From Mycobacterium haemophilum DSM 44634 (lineage in GTDB: Bacteria > Actinomycetota > Actinomycetes > Mycobacteriales > Mycobacteriaceae): DNA of 64,000 bases. The stretch covers positions 1,470,686 through 1,534,685 of the forward strand of contig NZ_CP011883.2 of the NCBI RefSeq assembly GCF_000340435.2, read 5' to 3'. Shown here piece after piece: positions 43,744-52,682 of the stretch (position 1 is the stretch's first letter; every line of letters begins with the position of its first letter). Position numbers and translations under genes: made by a program. Under the pieces are notes generated by a model, which made no database searches, was not told the DNA's origin, and worked only from the letters and a program-made list of their open reading frames with translations.

Positions 43744-43960
43744 ATGGGGCTGAGCGAAAGCTGCAGCCACCCGAGGCCTGTGCTGGCAATGCCCGACGAC
43801 GTTACCGGCATGCAACGGCTGCCCGCTACGCTGGCCGAGGCTGTCGCCGCGTGGTCACGCAACCACAACAACGCCTGCGTGGAATTGGCGGTGTCTAACA
43901 CGGCGGTCATCAACTGGGAGAGGTTACGTGGATTTGAGCGGCTCGAGACCAAGGGTGGGC
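43744..43960 (+). pseudogene. glnA4: 3' remnant of glnA4 (glutamine synthetase-like)
   Basis: Only the tail of the gene is left: LPATLAEAVAAWS followed by VELAVSNTAVINWERLRGFER, the usual C-terminal pattern of glutamine-synthetase-like proteins. The catalytic part is missing between mapB and this point. In M. tuberculosis, full-length glnA4 (Rv2860c) lies between mapB and the amidotransferase, so this looks like a deletion scar. It overlaps the start of the next gene. Confidence 0.7.
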
Positions 43961-44677
43961 TTGACGGCCTACCTGGAGCAGGTGCACACCGGGATCTGGG
44001 ACGTTCCCGCGGGTTATCTGCCTGCCGATTACTTCCAAGGCGTCACCATGGCCGGTGGTATCGCGGTGCTGCTGCCGCCGCAGCCGGTGGACCCCGAGAT
44101 CGCGGGCCACGCACTCGACGGCCTGGATGGTCTGGTGATCACCGGTGGTTATGACGTCGATCCCGCTGCCTACGGCCAGCGACCGCATCCGAGCACCGAC
44201 GAGCCCCGCGCTGCCCGCGACTCCTGGGAATTCGCGCTACTCGGGGCTGCGCTGCAGCGCGGGCTGCCGGTGCTAGGTATTTGTCGCGGCGCGCAGCTGC
44301 TCAATATCGCGCTGGGCGGCACGCTGCACCAGCACCTGCCTGACGTGATTGGCCACAGCGGGCATGGGGCGGGCAATGCGGTGTTCAACAGGTTGTTGGT
44401 CCGCACCGTGCCGGGTACGCGGCTGGCCGCTGTGCTGGGGGAGTCTGCCGAAGCGCGGTGCTACCACCATCAATCCATCGACAAGCTCGGTGATGGCCTG
44501 GTGGTCAGCGGGTGGGACGCCGATGGCGTCATCGAGGCGGTCGAGCTACCGGGGGACGCGTTTGTGCTTGGCGTGCAGTGGCATCCGGAGAAAGCCCTCG
44601 ACGACCTGCGGCTGTTCACCGCGATCGTCGACGCTGCGGGCCGCTACGCGAATAGCAGATGCGCAGAGTACAGCTGA
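43928..44677 (+). CDS. Class-I glutamine amidotransferase-like (gamma-glutamyl hydrolase type, Rv2859c)
   Basis: 249 residues from GTG 43928. The nucleophile Cys is in LGICRGAQLLN; QWHPEK holds the His-Glu pair, and GGYDVDPAAYG is near residue 80. The group includes PuuD-type gamma-glutamyl-GABA hydrolases. Loss of adjacent glnA4, aldC and Rv2857c would leave this enzyme without its former pathway partners. Confidence 0.88.
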   Translation: MDLSGSRPRVGLTAYLEQVHTGIWDVPAGYLPADYFQGVTMAGGIAVLLPPQPVDPEIAGHALDGLDGLVITGGYDVDPAAYGQRPHPSTDEPRAARDSWEFALLGAALQRGLPVLGICRGAQLLNIALGGTLHQHLPDVIGHSGHGAGNAVFNRLLVRTVPGTRLAAVLGESAEARCYHHQSIDKLGDGLVVSGWDADGVIEAVELPGDAFVLGVQWHPEKALDDLRLFTAIVDAAGRYANSRCAEYS

Positions 44678-44730
44678 CCACAAACGTGTTCATCGCGATC
44701 CGAGAGGCTGCCTAGTGGAACCGGTCGATC

Positions 44731-45312
44731 TCACCCGGCGGCTTGATCTGCCACGGTGGTGTCGGTGCGGGTCGGGGTCTCGTTGATGAGTGGCGCCGGC
44801 GGCCGCGGCCACGGGTGCAGGTTGTTCACCACACGCACCGTGGTATCCGCATAGTCATTCATCGCCTCGGCGTTCGTTACCCAGAAGCGCTGGTACACGG
44901 TATCGCAGGCCTCGAGGGCCCGAGTGTTTTGCCCGAGTGTGTTGCTAGTGAGCAGTTCCGCTCTCCAGGCGCGGTTATGGGCGATCTGCGCTAAGGGCAC
45001 CATTTTCTTAACCGCGTCTTCATAGGCATCAATGACTTCACAAATCCGCTCGAGGGTTAGCGAGGCATGAATCTCGACGTAGTTCAGCCACCCCTGATAC
45101 CGCGTGGTCGCGTCGTGCATCCGCATCGCTGCCCCACCTTGCCACGTCTGCAGCAGCTCCAAGACCAGGCTCTGACACAACGTGGATGCCGCTTTTAGGT
45201 CCGTCACCACGCGATCCCACTCGCGGGCGGCGGCCATCATCGAGTCCACACCGGGGCCGGCCAGCAAATCGCGGGCGTTATCCTCTGGTGGGAACGCATC
45301 GAAACGCATCAC
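44731..45312 (-). CDS. Short PPE-family protein (PPE41-like)
   Basis: 193 residues. The PPE start MRFDAFPPEDN, GPGVDSMMAAAREW, WxG element TWQGGAAMRM and NTLGQNTRALEACD are clear, then a short end without an extended C-terminal domain. PPE41 of M. tuberculosis is 194 residues and pairs with PE25. This protein is downstream of its PE partner by 41 bp and should form a four-helix complex with it for type VII (ESX-5) export. Confidence 0.9.
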   Translation of the reverse strand: MMRFDAFPPEDNARDLLAGPGVDSMMAAAREWDRVVTDLKAASTLCQSLVLELLQTWQGGAAMRMHDATTRYQGWLNYVEIHASLTLERICEVIDAYEDAVKKMVPLAQIAHNRAWRAELLTSNTLGQNTRALEACDTVYQRFWVTNAEAMNDYADTTVRVVNNLHPWPRPPAPLINETPTRTDTTVADQAAG

Positions 45313-45353
45313 GTCTTTTTGATCACATTCTGCTGGCCACGACTGCGGTGAGA

Positions 45354-45653
45354 TCAGCCCACATGTTTGGCGTTGGTGGCCTCGGTATGCGAATAGCTCC
45401 CCGCGGCGCTCGACAAGGCGGCCGCAGCCGTACGAAGAATCGCTAGGGCCTCAGTGCTGATCTCCTGATATTGTGCCGCATGCGCGGCGAAGCGCTTGGC
45501 CGCCAGCGCCGACACCACGTCGTGACCCGGGGCATGAACACCGGTAAGCGCCGGGACTGCCCTAGCATTGCCGTGACTCATCAGATTTTCGATGCTATGC
45601 GCCGCATGAGCCGCTGCCGTCAGCGCCTCGGGTGTTACGCTCATGAAAGACAT
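45354..45653 (-). CDS. PE-family protein (PE25-like)
   Basis: 99 residues from ATG 45653, with AGGA about 6 nt upstream. The PE pattern MSFMSVTPEAL, VHAPGHDVVSALAAKRFAAHAAQYQ and the secretion tail SYSHTEATNAKH (Y-x3-E motif) are intact. The length equals that of PE25. It is first in a two-gene PE-PPE operon. In M. tuberculosis the equivalent interval has no PE/PPE pair. Confidence 0.92.
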   Translation of the reverse strand: MSFMSVTPEALTAAAHAAHSIENLMSHGNARAVPALTGVHAPGHDVVSALAAKRFAAHAAQYQEISTEALAILRTAAAALSSAAGSYSHTEATNAKHVG

Positions 45654-45947
45654 GCCAATTCCTTTTCCTGTCAACGAAACTCAGCGATCGCGAAAGCGGT
45701 TGTCAAGGTTTATCGGTATGCAGGTCGACACTTCGGCCGATGGCTGTCTAGTGACGATACCGTTACACCTTGGCGATGTCTGTCAGCCGATCGGTCACCG
45801 AGGGATGAATGTGATGTCCTCCGATCGACCGACCTTGCGTGTCATCCGTCGCCGAGTCCGCGGCTTGTGCCATGTTGTCCGGTCGCGCTACGGAAATAGT
45901 GTTGACAACGAGGAGAGAACTTGCCGAGGTTTTTGCGCGCCGAAATC

Positions 45948-47108
45948 TCAGCCGCGGGAAAGAGATGTGAAAACGATTAGCGGGATTGCCATTTCGGCTG
46001 CGGTGGCCGCGCCGTGAAAACCGATGAGTCGCGCCGATTCCGGCGGCTCATGCCCGGTCGCCAGTACCGCCGCGTCACCGGTACAGACGACGACGACATC
46101 GCCGATGCGGGGTAGGTGCCGCGGGTGGACCGGCCCGAACAGTCCGGTGGACACGGCCTGATCGCGGCTATAGACCTGCGCCCAGCCGTCCAGCAGCTCG
46201 CGCCAGGTGTCGGCTACGTCGACTGCGGCGCCGGGTTGGGCGTGCAGGTAGCGCACCCGCGGCTCGCCGGCGACCACCCGCACCCCCTCGCGCAGTCGCG
46301 GGTCGGCGTCGAGGTCGACCCGCGCGTCGTCAGGGACGTTGAGGCCACCGTGGTCGGCGGTCACCAGCAGCACCGCATTCCGGGGAAGCGTCTCGACCAG
46401 CCGGGTCAGCAAGCCGTTGACGTGGGCCGCTGCGTCGTGCCACTGGGACGAACCGATACCAAATACATGGGCCGCGGTGTCCAGTTCGGCGGTATAGCCA
46501 TAGACCAGACCCGGCTCCGCGCGCAGCTCGTCGGCCAGCTGCTGGGCGTAGTCCTTGGTCGCGTTCGTGGGCACAAACCGCGCGCCGCGATATGCCGCGT
46601 CGGTCAATCCGCTGCCGAGAAACCCCTCCGGCAGCACCGTGCGCGCACTGACCCCGGCCTGCGCCAGCCGTTCGAACCAGGTTGGCAGCGGCTGCCATTG
46701 GCGGTGCGGCGGGTCGTCGCGCCACCGGACGTGGTTGAGCACCCGGTCGGTGCCGGGAATGTTGAGGGTAAAGCCCAGGATTCCGTGCTCGCCGGGTTGT
46801 GCGCCGGTGCCCAAGGACACCAGGCTAGTTGGCGTGGTCGACGGAAACGTGCAGGCGAGTTGATCGAGACGTCCGATGCCACCGGTCAGAACGGAGGCGA
46901 GCAGCGGCGCGGCGGCAGCCAACTCCGGTAGCAGGTGCCAACCCAGTGCGTCGACGAGCAGCACCGCGACGCGATCGACTCGATCGACCTGATTGACATG
47001 GCCCACCCAATCCGTCAACGCCAGCCTGTCGAGCGCACCCGGAACCCCGAGCAGCGCAGCCGCGGCGGGCAGTACATCGCAGATCGATCCGGGGACTGGA
47101 TCAGGCAT
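45948..47108 (-). CDS. Alkaline-phosphatase-superfamily phosphodiesterase/nucleotide pyrophosphatase
   Basis: 386 residues from ATG 47108. VAVLLVDALGWHLL holds the first metal Asp; TFPSTTPTSLVSLGTG the nucleophile Thr; YGYTAELDTAAHVFG and TADHGGLNVP the other zinc ligands. This is the type I phosphodiesterase/nucleotide pyrophosphatase pattern, cytoplasmic by absence of a signal. Substrate unknown. Divergent from PE upstream region and 126 bp downstream of nicT's end. Confidence 0.82.
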   Translation of the reverse strand: MPDPVPGSICDVLPAAAALLGVPGALDRLALTDWVGHVNQVDRVDRVAVLLVDALGWHLLPELAAAAPLLASVLTGGIGRLDQLACTFPSTTPTSLVSLGTGAQPGEHGILGFTLNIPGTDRVLNHVRWRDDPPHRQWQPLPTWFERLAQAGVSARTVLPEGFLGSGLTDAAYRGARFVPTNATKDYAQQLADELRAEPGLVYGYTAELDTAAHVFGIGSSQWHDAAAHVNGLLTRLVETLPRNAVLLVTADHGGLNVPDDARVDLDADPRLREGVRVVAGEPRVRYLHAQPGAAVDVADTWRELLDGWAQVYSRDQAVSTGLFGPVHPRHLPRIGDVVVVCTGDAAVLATGHEPPESARLIGFHGAATAAEMAIPLIVFTSLSRG

Positions 47109-47233
47109 GGGCCCAGTCTGGCAGCGGATCGCACGCGGCTCGACGTGGGCCAGCTGTTGGCCCACACATGCACAGGCCGGGGCGTCGCACCGCCGCACCG
47201 GTGATCGCGTATCTGGCGCGGACGGCCAAGTGG

Positions 47234-48358
47234 TCAGGCCGCGTTTTCGGGTGAGGCCCACCGCTCTTCGATACGGCCGTAGCGCCAGACCAGCAGCGCG
47301 ATAGCCCAGGTGATGACAAACATGGCGACCACCAAGTAGCCGACCGCGTTGAGGTCGAGGTCACTGACCCAGTTCCAGAACCCGCCCTGCCAGCCGAACT
47401 GGCCGGCGAACAGGCTGAGTAGTTCGACGCTGCCGACCAGCAGGGCGACGGCCACCGACAGTCCGGTGATGGTGATGTTGTAGTAGATCTTGCGCACCGG
47501 GTTGGAAAAGGCCCAGCCGTAGGCAAAGTTCATGAACGAGCCGTCGATGGTATCCAGCAGACACATGCCGGCGGTGAACAGCACGGGCAGACAGAGGATG
47601 GCGTACCACGGCAGCCCGGCGGCCGCGGTGGTGCCGGCCAGGACCAGCAGCGCGATCTCGGTGGCGGTGTCGAACCCCAGCCCAAACAACAACCCGACTG
47701 GGTACACGTGCCAGGACTTGCTGATCGATGTGGTCCAGCGCCCGACAAAACGGTTGATCAGTCCGCGGTTGTCCAAGCGTTGTTCCAGCTCAGCTTCGTC
47801 GTAGCTGCCGCGGCGCAACTGCGCTAATACCCGCAGCATGCCGATCAGGATGAGGACGTTGAGGATCGCCAGGAGGTAGAGGAACACCCCTGAGATGCTG
47901 GTTCCAATCAGCGCCGTGTAGTGATGTAGCGCCGAGGAATCGTCCTTGACCGGTCCGACGATGGTTTTGACTCCGGTCGCCAGCAGCATCGCCAGCCCGA
48001 AAACCACTGTGGCGTGGCCCAGCGAGAAGAAGAACCCGACGCCAAGGGGACGTTGCCCATCGTTCATCAGCTTGCGGGTGGTGTTGTCGATCGCCGCGAT
48101 GTGGTCGGCGTCGAACGCGTGCCGCATGCCCAAGGTGTAGGCCGTCACCCCGAGACCTATGCCAAATGCCTTGCCGCCCACGGTGAACTGTGCCGGCTGG
48201 ACGAACCACACCACAGTGATCCAGCCAACCAGATGCAGCGCAGCGATGACCGCCAACATCGATCCCAGCCGCCGCCATTCGGCCGGCGCCAAAAAGCCAT
48301 GCGCTGTGCCGAACCATGACGACCACGATGGGCGCCCATCGAGCTCCCTACCGGTCAT
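47234..48358 (-). CDS. nicT: Nickel/cobalt transporter NicT
   Basis: 374 residues, about eight membrane helices. The NiCoT signature RHAFDADHIAAIDNTTRKLM (H-x4-D-H) is in helix 2, then FSLGHATVVF and the later GFDTATEIALL and SFMNFAYGWAF motifs. High-affinity Ni/Co uptake. Match to Rv2856 (372 residues). Confidence 0.95.
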   Translation of the reverse strand: MTGRELDGRPSWSSWFGTAHGFLAPAEWRRLGSMLAVIAALHLVGWITVVWFVQPAQFTVGGKAFGIGLGVTAYTLGMRHAFDADHIAAIDNTTRKLMNDGQRPLGVGFFFSLGHATVVFGLAMLLATGVKTIVGPVKDDSSALHHYTALIGTSISGVFLYLLAILNVLILIGMLRVLAQLRRGSYDEAELEQRLDNRGLINRFVGRWTTSISKSWHVYPVGLLFGLGFDTATEIALLVLAGTTAAAGLPWYAILCLPVLFTAGMCLLDTIDGSFMNFAYGWAFSNPVRKIYYNITITGLSVAVALLVGSVELLSLFAGQFGWQGGFWNWVSDLDLNAVGYLVVAMFVITWAIALLVWRYGRIEERWASPENAA

Positions 48359-48422
48359 GTCGGTCCTTCCAGCATCGGGCAGAACGCAACAGGCACGACT
48401 GTAAATTGCGTCTCAAGCTCGA

Positions 48423-48437
48423 TGCAAATCGATTGCA
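48423..48437. promoter_or_regulatory. Inverted repeat TGCAA-N5-TTGCA upstream of nicT
   Basis: The short symmetrical element lies 65 bp upstream of the nicT start, between nicT and mtr. It could bind a nickel-responsive repressor. Five-base arms are short, so this is tentative. Confidence 0.3.
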
Positions 48438-48482
48438 GGAATCACACCGCCGCATTGCCCCCCCGCCGCAGCGCCGTTGAGG

Positions 48483-49862
48483 TCAGCGCAGACCGAGTAG
48501 CGCGTTTTCGACCACCTCGGGCAGCGCCGGGTGGATCCAGTACTGGCCGCGTGCCATCTGGGATGCGGTCAACCCGAAGCTCATCGCCTGAATCAGCGGC
48601 TGGATGATCGAGGATGCCTGGTAGCCCATGATGTGTGCACCCAGCAGGCGCCCGCTGCCGCGCTCGGCGATGAGCTTAACGATCCCGGTGGTGTCTTCCA
48701 TGGCCCAGCCGTACGCGACGTCGCTGTAGTCCTGCACCTTAACAGAAATGTCGAATCCCTTTGCAACAGCTTGATTTTCGGTCAACCCGACAGCAGCCAG
48801 TGGGGGATCGGTAAATACCGCCGACGGTACATACCGGTGGTCGGTCACGGCCATCGACTCGGTGTCGTCCCAATCGCACAACAGATTGTGCGCCACGACG
48901 CGGGCTTCGTGGTTGGCGACATGCTTGAGAAGATGCGGCGACGAGACATCGCCGAGCGCGAAAACCCCACGCGCGGAAGTCCGTTGGTATTCGTCGACTA
49001 CCACCCGACCGTCCGCGACTTCGACACCGGCCTGCTCGGCGTCGAGGCGATCGGCATTGGGCACCCGGCCGGTCGCGACCAGCAATAGGTCGGCATGCAA
49101 CTCGCAACCATCGTCGAGCTCCACGGTGACGCCGGAGCCGCGATTCTGCGCGCCCACGACGTGACGGTGGGTGCGCAGGTCCCATTTGCTCGACGCGATG
49201 CGGGTGAACCGTTCACAGATAGTGTCATCGTAGTGCCGCAGCAATGTGCCGCCCCGGATCACCAGAGTGACCCGTACCCCGAGCGCGGAGAAGACGTGCG
49301 CGAATTCGGCTGCAATGAAGCCGCTTCCGACGATCACGATATGCTCGGGCAACTCGGCGATCCGCATGACGGTATCGCTGGTGTGATACTCGACGTCGGA
49401 GGCAAGGATGGCCGGCGGGATCACTGGCCGCGACCCGGCCGCGATCACCACTTGCTCGGCGGTGAATTCTTCACCAGCGTCGGTGCGCAGCAGATAACGC
49501 CCGTCGGCCTGAACGGGTCCGAACCTGGTGTGCTGGCGGTACACGTCGATATTGGGTGCCGACCGTCGATAGTCTTCGCCGCTGAGCCCGATTGGATCGA
49601 TTCGTCCGAAGACGCGGGAGACGATGTCGTCCCAGCGCACCCGGTCGATGCGTGCGTCGATGCCGTACCGTGCTGAATTCCGGATCGAATTGGCGACCTC
49701 GGCGGCATAGACGAACATCTTCGTCGGGATGCATCCGACGTTCAGGCAGGTTCCCCCGAAGGTGCCCTGCTCGCAGATCGCTGTCCGTTTGCCGGCATAG
49801 CGGTCGTCGAGAATACTGTTGCCCGAACCGGTTCCGATTATCGCGATGTCGTAGGTTTCCAT
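48483..49862 (-). CDS. mtr: Mycothione reductase
   Basis: 459 residues from ATG 49862 (METYDIAIIGTGSGNSIL). The frame is open further upstream, but only through repeat-coded residues. The redox disulfide is in GGTCLNVGCIPTK; NADPH domain GSGFIAAEFAHV; FAD domain LGDVSS; the dimer His-Pro near the end is HPALPEVVENALLG. It reduces oxidised mycothiol, the actinobacterial glutathione substitute. Confidence 0.96.
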   Translation of the reverse strand: METYDIAIIGTGSGNSILDDRYAGKRTAICEQGTFGGTCLNVGCIPTKMFVYAAEVANSIRNSARYGIDARIDRVRWDDIVSRVFGRIDPIGLSGEDYRRSAPNIDVYRQHTRFGPVQADGRYLLRTDAGEEFTAEQVVIAAGSRPVIPPAILASDVEYHTSDTVMRIAELPEHIVIVGSGFIAAEFAHVFSALGVRVTLVIRGGTLLRHYDDTICERFTRIASSKWDLRTHRHVVGAQNRGSGVTVELDDGCELHADLLLVATGRVPNADRLDAEQAGVEVADGRVVVDEYQRTSARGVFALGDVSSPHLLKHVANHEARVVAHNLLCDWDDTESMAVTDHRYVPSAVFTDPPLAAVGLTENQAVAKGFDISVKVQDYSDVAYGWAMEDTTGIVKLIAERGSGRLLGAHIMGYQASSIIQPLIQAMSFGLTASQMARGQYWIHPALPEVVENALLGLR

Positions 49863-49872
49863 TTTTGGGCCG

Positions 49873-51048
49873 TTACCCTTTCCCCGACGATGCCGAGATC
49901 GATGGCGATGACCCGCTGCGCCCGGCTTCGCCGCGCTTGCGATCATCGGGAGTTGATGGTGATGACCCGCTGCGCCCGGCTTCGCCGCGCTTGCGATCAT
50001 CGGGAGTTGATGGTGATGACCCGCTGCGCCCGGCTTCGCCGCGCTTGCGATCATCACTGGCGTCGGGGTTGTCCCATAGCTTGAGATACTCGTCCAGCCA
50101 GAGGTCCAGTTGATGATAGGCAATCTGGCGTGGCTGCGGCAGTGACAGGAACACGTCGTGTTTGGCGTCTGCTACCGGAACGACGGTACTGCGGTTGCCG
50201 ATACAACCGGCCCACCGGGCGATCTGGGCAACGTCGAGAACCGCGTCGCCGCGTTGCAGGGCCGTTGGGCCGCTGCTTTCGCGCACGCTGTGATCCGAAC
50301 GAAGAATCAAGTTGGGTACCCCGACATCGAGCCCGCGATGCAGCCGTTCCTGTCCACGGCGCATGGCGTTGAGCCAGCCGAAGGTAATCGGGAAGCCGCC
50401 CAGCGGCTTCCATTGCAGGTTGTAGTCGAACTCCCCGTCGTAGTCCCGGTGCAAGCTGTGCCCGTAACCGCCATTACCCTGCCCGCGGACGACACCTTTG
50501 GCGCGCAGTCGCGATAGCGCGGTGATCGCCGCCGAAGTCACGCCCAGACGCAGAACCGCCGGACCCTGCAAATCCAGCCACGGGCTATTGAGGACTAGGC
50601 CGCCAACGCCGGCGCGCGCGGTCGCGCCGCGCCTGCGCAACTTATCCAGCCAGAGCGACACGATGAGCCCACCGGTGGAATGGCCGTACACCAGCACCTT
50701 GACTGGACGGGCCTGCGTGCCGATGACTGACAGGGCGTGTTCGAGTTCCACGTCGTAGTGCGACATGTTGGTGATGAAGTGCGGCGTTTGACCAAGCTGC
50801 CGCGACCGGCCGCACTTGCGCAGGTCTAGCGCATAGAACGTGAAGCCGCGGTCGGCGAAGTGATCGGCCAGCTCGGTGTGGAAGAAGTAATCGGTGTATC
50901 CGTGCACCGCCAAGACCGCATGCGCTGCTTCGGCGGCCCCCCGACGGATCAGGGTTGCGACGATGTCGCCCTCCCTGTCGGGATCGGGGCCGAGCGGGAT
51001 CGTGCACTGCCAATAGCCGGGCAGAACATCGGGCACCCAGCCGGTCAC
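49873..51048 (-). CDS. Monoacylglycerol-lipase-like alpha/beta hydrolase (Rv2854)
   Basis: 391 residues. Nucleophile elbow GHSTGG (Ser near residue 121); HGYTDYFFH oxyanion region; a late acid/His at DAKHDVF. About the last 55 residues are an Arg/Ser-rich tail made of three 18-residue repeats (DDRKRGEAGRSGSSPST), beyond the usual domain end. It probably hydrolyses monoacylglycerols. The gene ends 10 bp before the mtr start. Confidence 0.88.
   Translation of the reverse strand: MTGWVPDVLPGYWQCTIPLGPDPDREGDIVATLIRRGAAEAAHAVLAVHGYTDYFFHTELADHFADRGFTFYALDLRKCGRSRQLGQTPHFITNMSHYDVELEHALSVIGTQARPVKVLVYGHSTGGLIVSLWLDKLRRRGATARAGVGGLVLNSPWLDLQGPAVLRLGVTSAAITALSRLRAKGVVRGQGNGGYGHSLHRDYDGEFDYNLQWKPLGGFPITFGWLNAMRRGQERLHRGLDVGVPNLILRSDHSVRESSGPTALQRGDAVLDVAQIARWAGCIGNRSTVVPVADAKHDVFLSLPQPRQIAYHQLDLWLDEYLKLWDNPDASDDRKRGEAGRSGSSPSTPDDRKRGEAGRSGSSPSTPDDRKRGEAGRSGSSPSISASSGKG
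49901..50056. repeat. 54-bp tandem repeat, about 2.9 units
   Basis: Units begin at 49901, 49955 and 50009 and share GATGACCCGCTGCGCCCGGC plus a TTCGCCGCGCTTGCGATCAT core. They code for the repeated tail of the lipase on the minus strand. The same core occurs once in the Mg-chelatase gene (54.2 kb), and M. tuberculosis has related PLRPASPRLRS repeats in Rv2859c, so it is a widespread short element. Confidence 0.85.
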
Positions 51049-51197
51049 GAGGTCAGCTTAGAGCGTGGTCACCGGTTATGCGCGACGGTTAGCTCGGGTT
51101 TGGCTGATGGCGCCGGCTTGGGGCAAGCTCGGTCGCGATAACCTGGGGACTGGCAAAGCCGAGGAAGCCCTGCTAATCCGAAGGATCAACGAGACGG

Positions 51198-52679
51198 GTG
51201 TCACAGTTAGCCAGAGCCGACGTCGTGCTCGTCGGTGCCGGCATCATGAGCGCCACGCTGGGAGCGTTGTTGCGGCGGCTGCAGCCGGACTGGTCGATCA
51301 CCCTGATCGAGCGGCTGGACGCCGTCGCCGCCGAAAGCAGCAGCCCCTGGAACAATGCCGGCACCGGACACTCCGCGCTCTGCGAGTTGAACTACACCCC
51401 GCAGAACTCCGACGGCTCTATCGACATCACCAAAGCGGTGCGTATCAACGAGCAATTCCAGGTGACCCGCCAGTTCTGGGCGTATGCCGTCGAAAACGCC
51501 ATCCTGACCGACGTAGGTAGTTTCCTCAACCCCATCCCGCACGTGAGTTTTGTCCACGGAACCGAGCGTGTCGATTACCTGCGGCGCCGACAGCAGACAC
51601 TGGCTGCTAACCCGTTGTTCGCCCGTACTGAGCTGATCGAGGATCCCGACGAGTTCGCCCGCCGGCTGCCGTTGATGGCCGCCAAACGTGACTTCTCCGA
51701 GCCGATTGCGCTGAGCTGGGCCGCCGACGGTACCGACGTCGATTTCGGTTTACTCTCTCGACAGCTCATCGGTTTTTGCGTGCGTAACGGCACAACCGCG
51801 CTGTTCGGTCACGAGGTCCGCAACCTGTCTCGTCAATCCGACGGCAGCTGGACGCTGACCGTCAGCAACCGCCGGACCGGCGAAAAACATAAGCTGAACG
51901 CCAAATTCGTCTTTATCGGGGCTGGCGGTGACACCCTGTCACTACTACAGAAGTCCGGCATCGATGAGGTCAAGGGGTTCGCTGGCTTTCCGATTGGCGG
52001 CCGGTTTCTGCGCGCCGACAACCCCGCACTCACCGCTGTGCATCGGGCCAAGGTGTATGGCCTTCCGGCGCCTGGAGCGCCACCGCTTGGGGCGCTGCAT
52101 CTGGACCAGCGGTTGGTCAACGGCAAGCCGTGGCTGGTGTTCGGGCCGTATGCCGGTTGGTCACCGAAGTTCTTGAAGCACGGCCGCATTAGCGATTTGC
52201 CGCGGTCGATCAAGCCAAATAACGTGCTGTCAATGCTCGGTGTCGGTGTCAACGAGATGAAACTAGTCAACTACTTGATCGGCCAACTGCGGCTCTGTAA
52301 ACCCGACCGCGTGCACGCGCTACGCGAATTCGTCCCCAGCGCAGTGGATTCCGATTGGGGGATGACGGTGGCCGGCCAGCGTGTACAGGTGATCCGGCGA
52401 GATAGGCGCAAAGGCGGGGTGCTTGAATTTGACACCTCCGTGCTGGGATCCGCCGACGGCAGCATCGCCGGCCTGCTGGGCGGCTCCCCGGGTGCATCCA
52501 CTGCTGTGCCGGCCATGCTCGAGGTGTTGCAGCGCTGCTTTGCCGACCGGTATCGGTCCTGGCTGCCCGTGCTCAAAGAGATGGTGCCGTCGCTGGGGGT
52601 CGAACTATCTCATGAGCCCGAACTGTTCGACGAGGTGCGGTCATGGAGCGCCAAGGCGCTACAGCTGGAGGCGGCGTGA
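51198..52679 (+). CDS. mqo: Malate:quinone oxidoreductase
   Basis: 493 residues from GTG 51198. The FAD motif VVLVGAGIMSATLGALLRR, AESSSPWNNAGTGHSALCE and SLLGGSPGAS-like end (AGLLGGSPGASTAVPAML) are typical of Mqo. Peripheral membrane flavoprotein that passes electrons from malate to menaquinone, an alternative to malate dehydrogenase. Divergent from the lipase gene. Confidence 0.96.
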   Translation: MSQLARADVVLVGAGIMSATLGALLRRLQPDWSITLIERLDAVAAESSSPWNNAGTGHSALCELNYTPQNSDGSIDITKAVRINEQFQVTRQFWAYAVENAILTDVGSFLNPIPHVSFVHGTERVDYLRRRQQTLAANPLFARTELIEDPDEFARRLPLMAAKRDFSEPIALSWAADGTDVDFGLLSRQLIGFCVRNGTTALFGHEVRNLSRQSDGSWTLTVSNRRTGEKHKLNAKFVFIGAGGDTLSLLQKSGIDEVKGFAGFPIGGRFLRADNPALTAVHRAKVYGLPAPGAPPLGALHLDQRLVNGKPWLVFGPYAGWSPKFLKHGRISDLPRSIKPNNVLSMLGVGVNEMKLVNYLIGQLRLCKPDRVHALREFVPSAVDSDWGMTVAGQRVQVIRRDRRKGGVLEFDTSVLGSADGSIAGLLGGSPGASTAVPAMLEVLQRCFADRYRSWLPVLKEMVPSLGVELSHEPELFDEVRSWSAKALQLEAA

Positions 52680-52682
52680 CCC

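Noticed and set aside
45643..46017. 124-residue rightward frame between PE and the phosphodiesterase gene
   Set aside because: Overlaps the PE start region and the phosphodiesterase end, lacks domain features; I treat the gap as the PE promoter region.
49901..50056. CRISPR array
   Set aside because: Units are contiguous 54-bp direct repeats without spacers, in frame within a coding region, and no cas genes are present.
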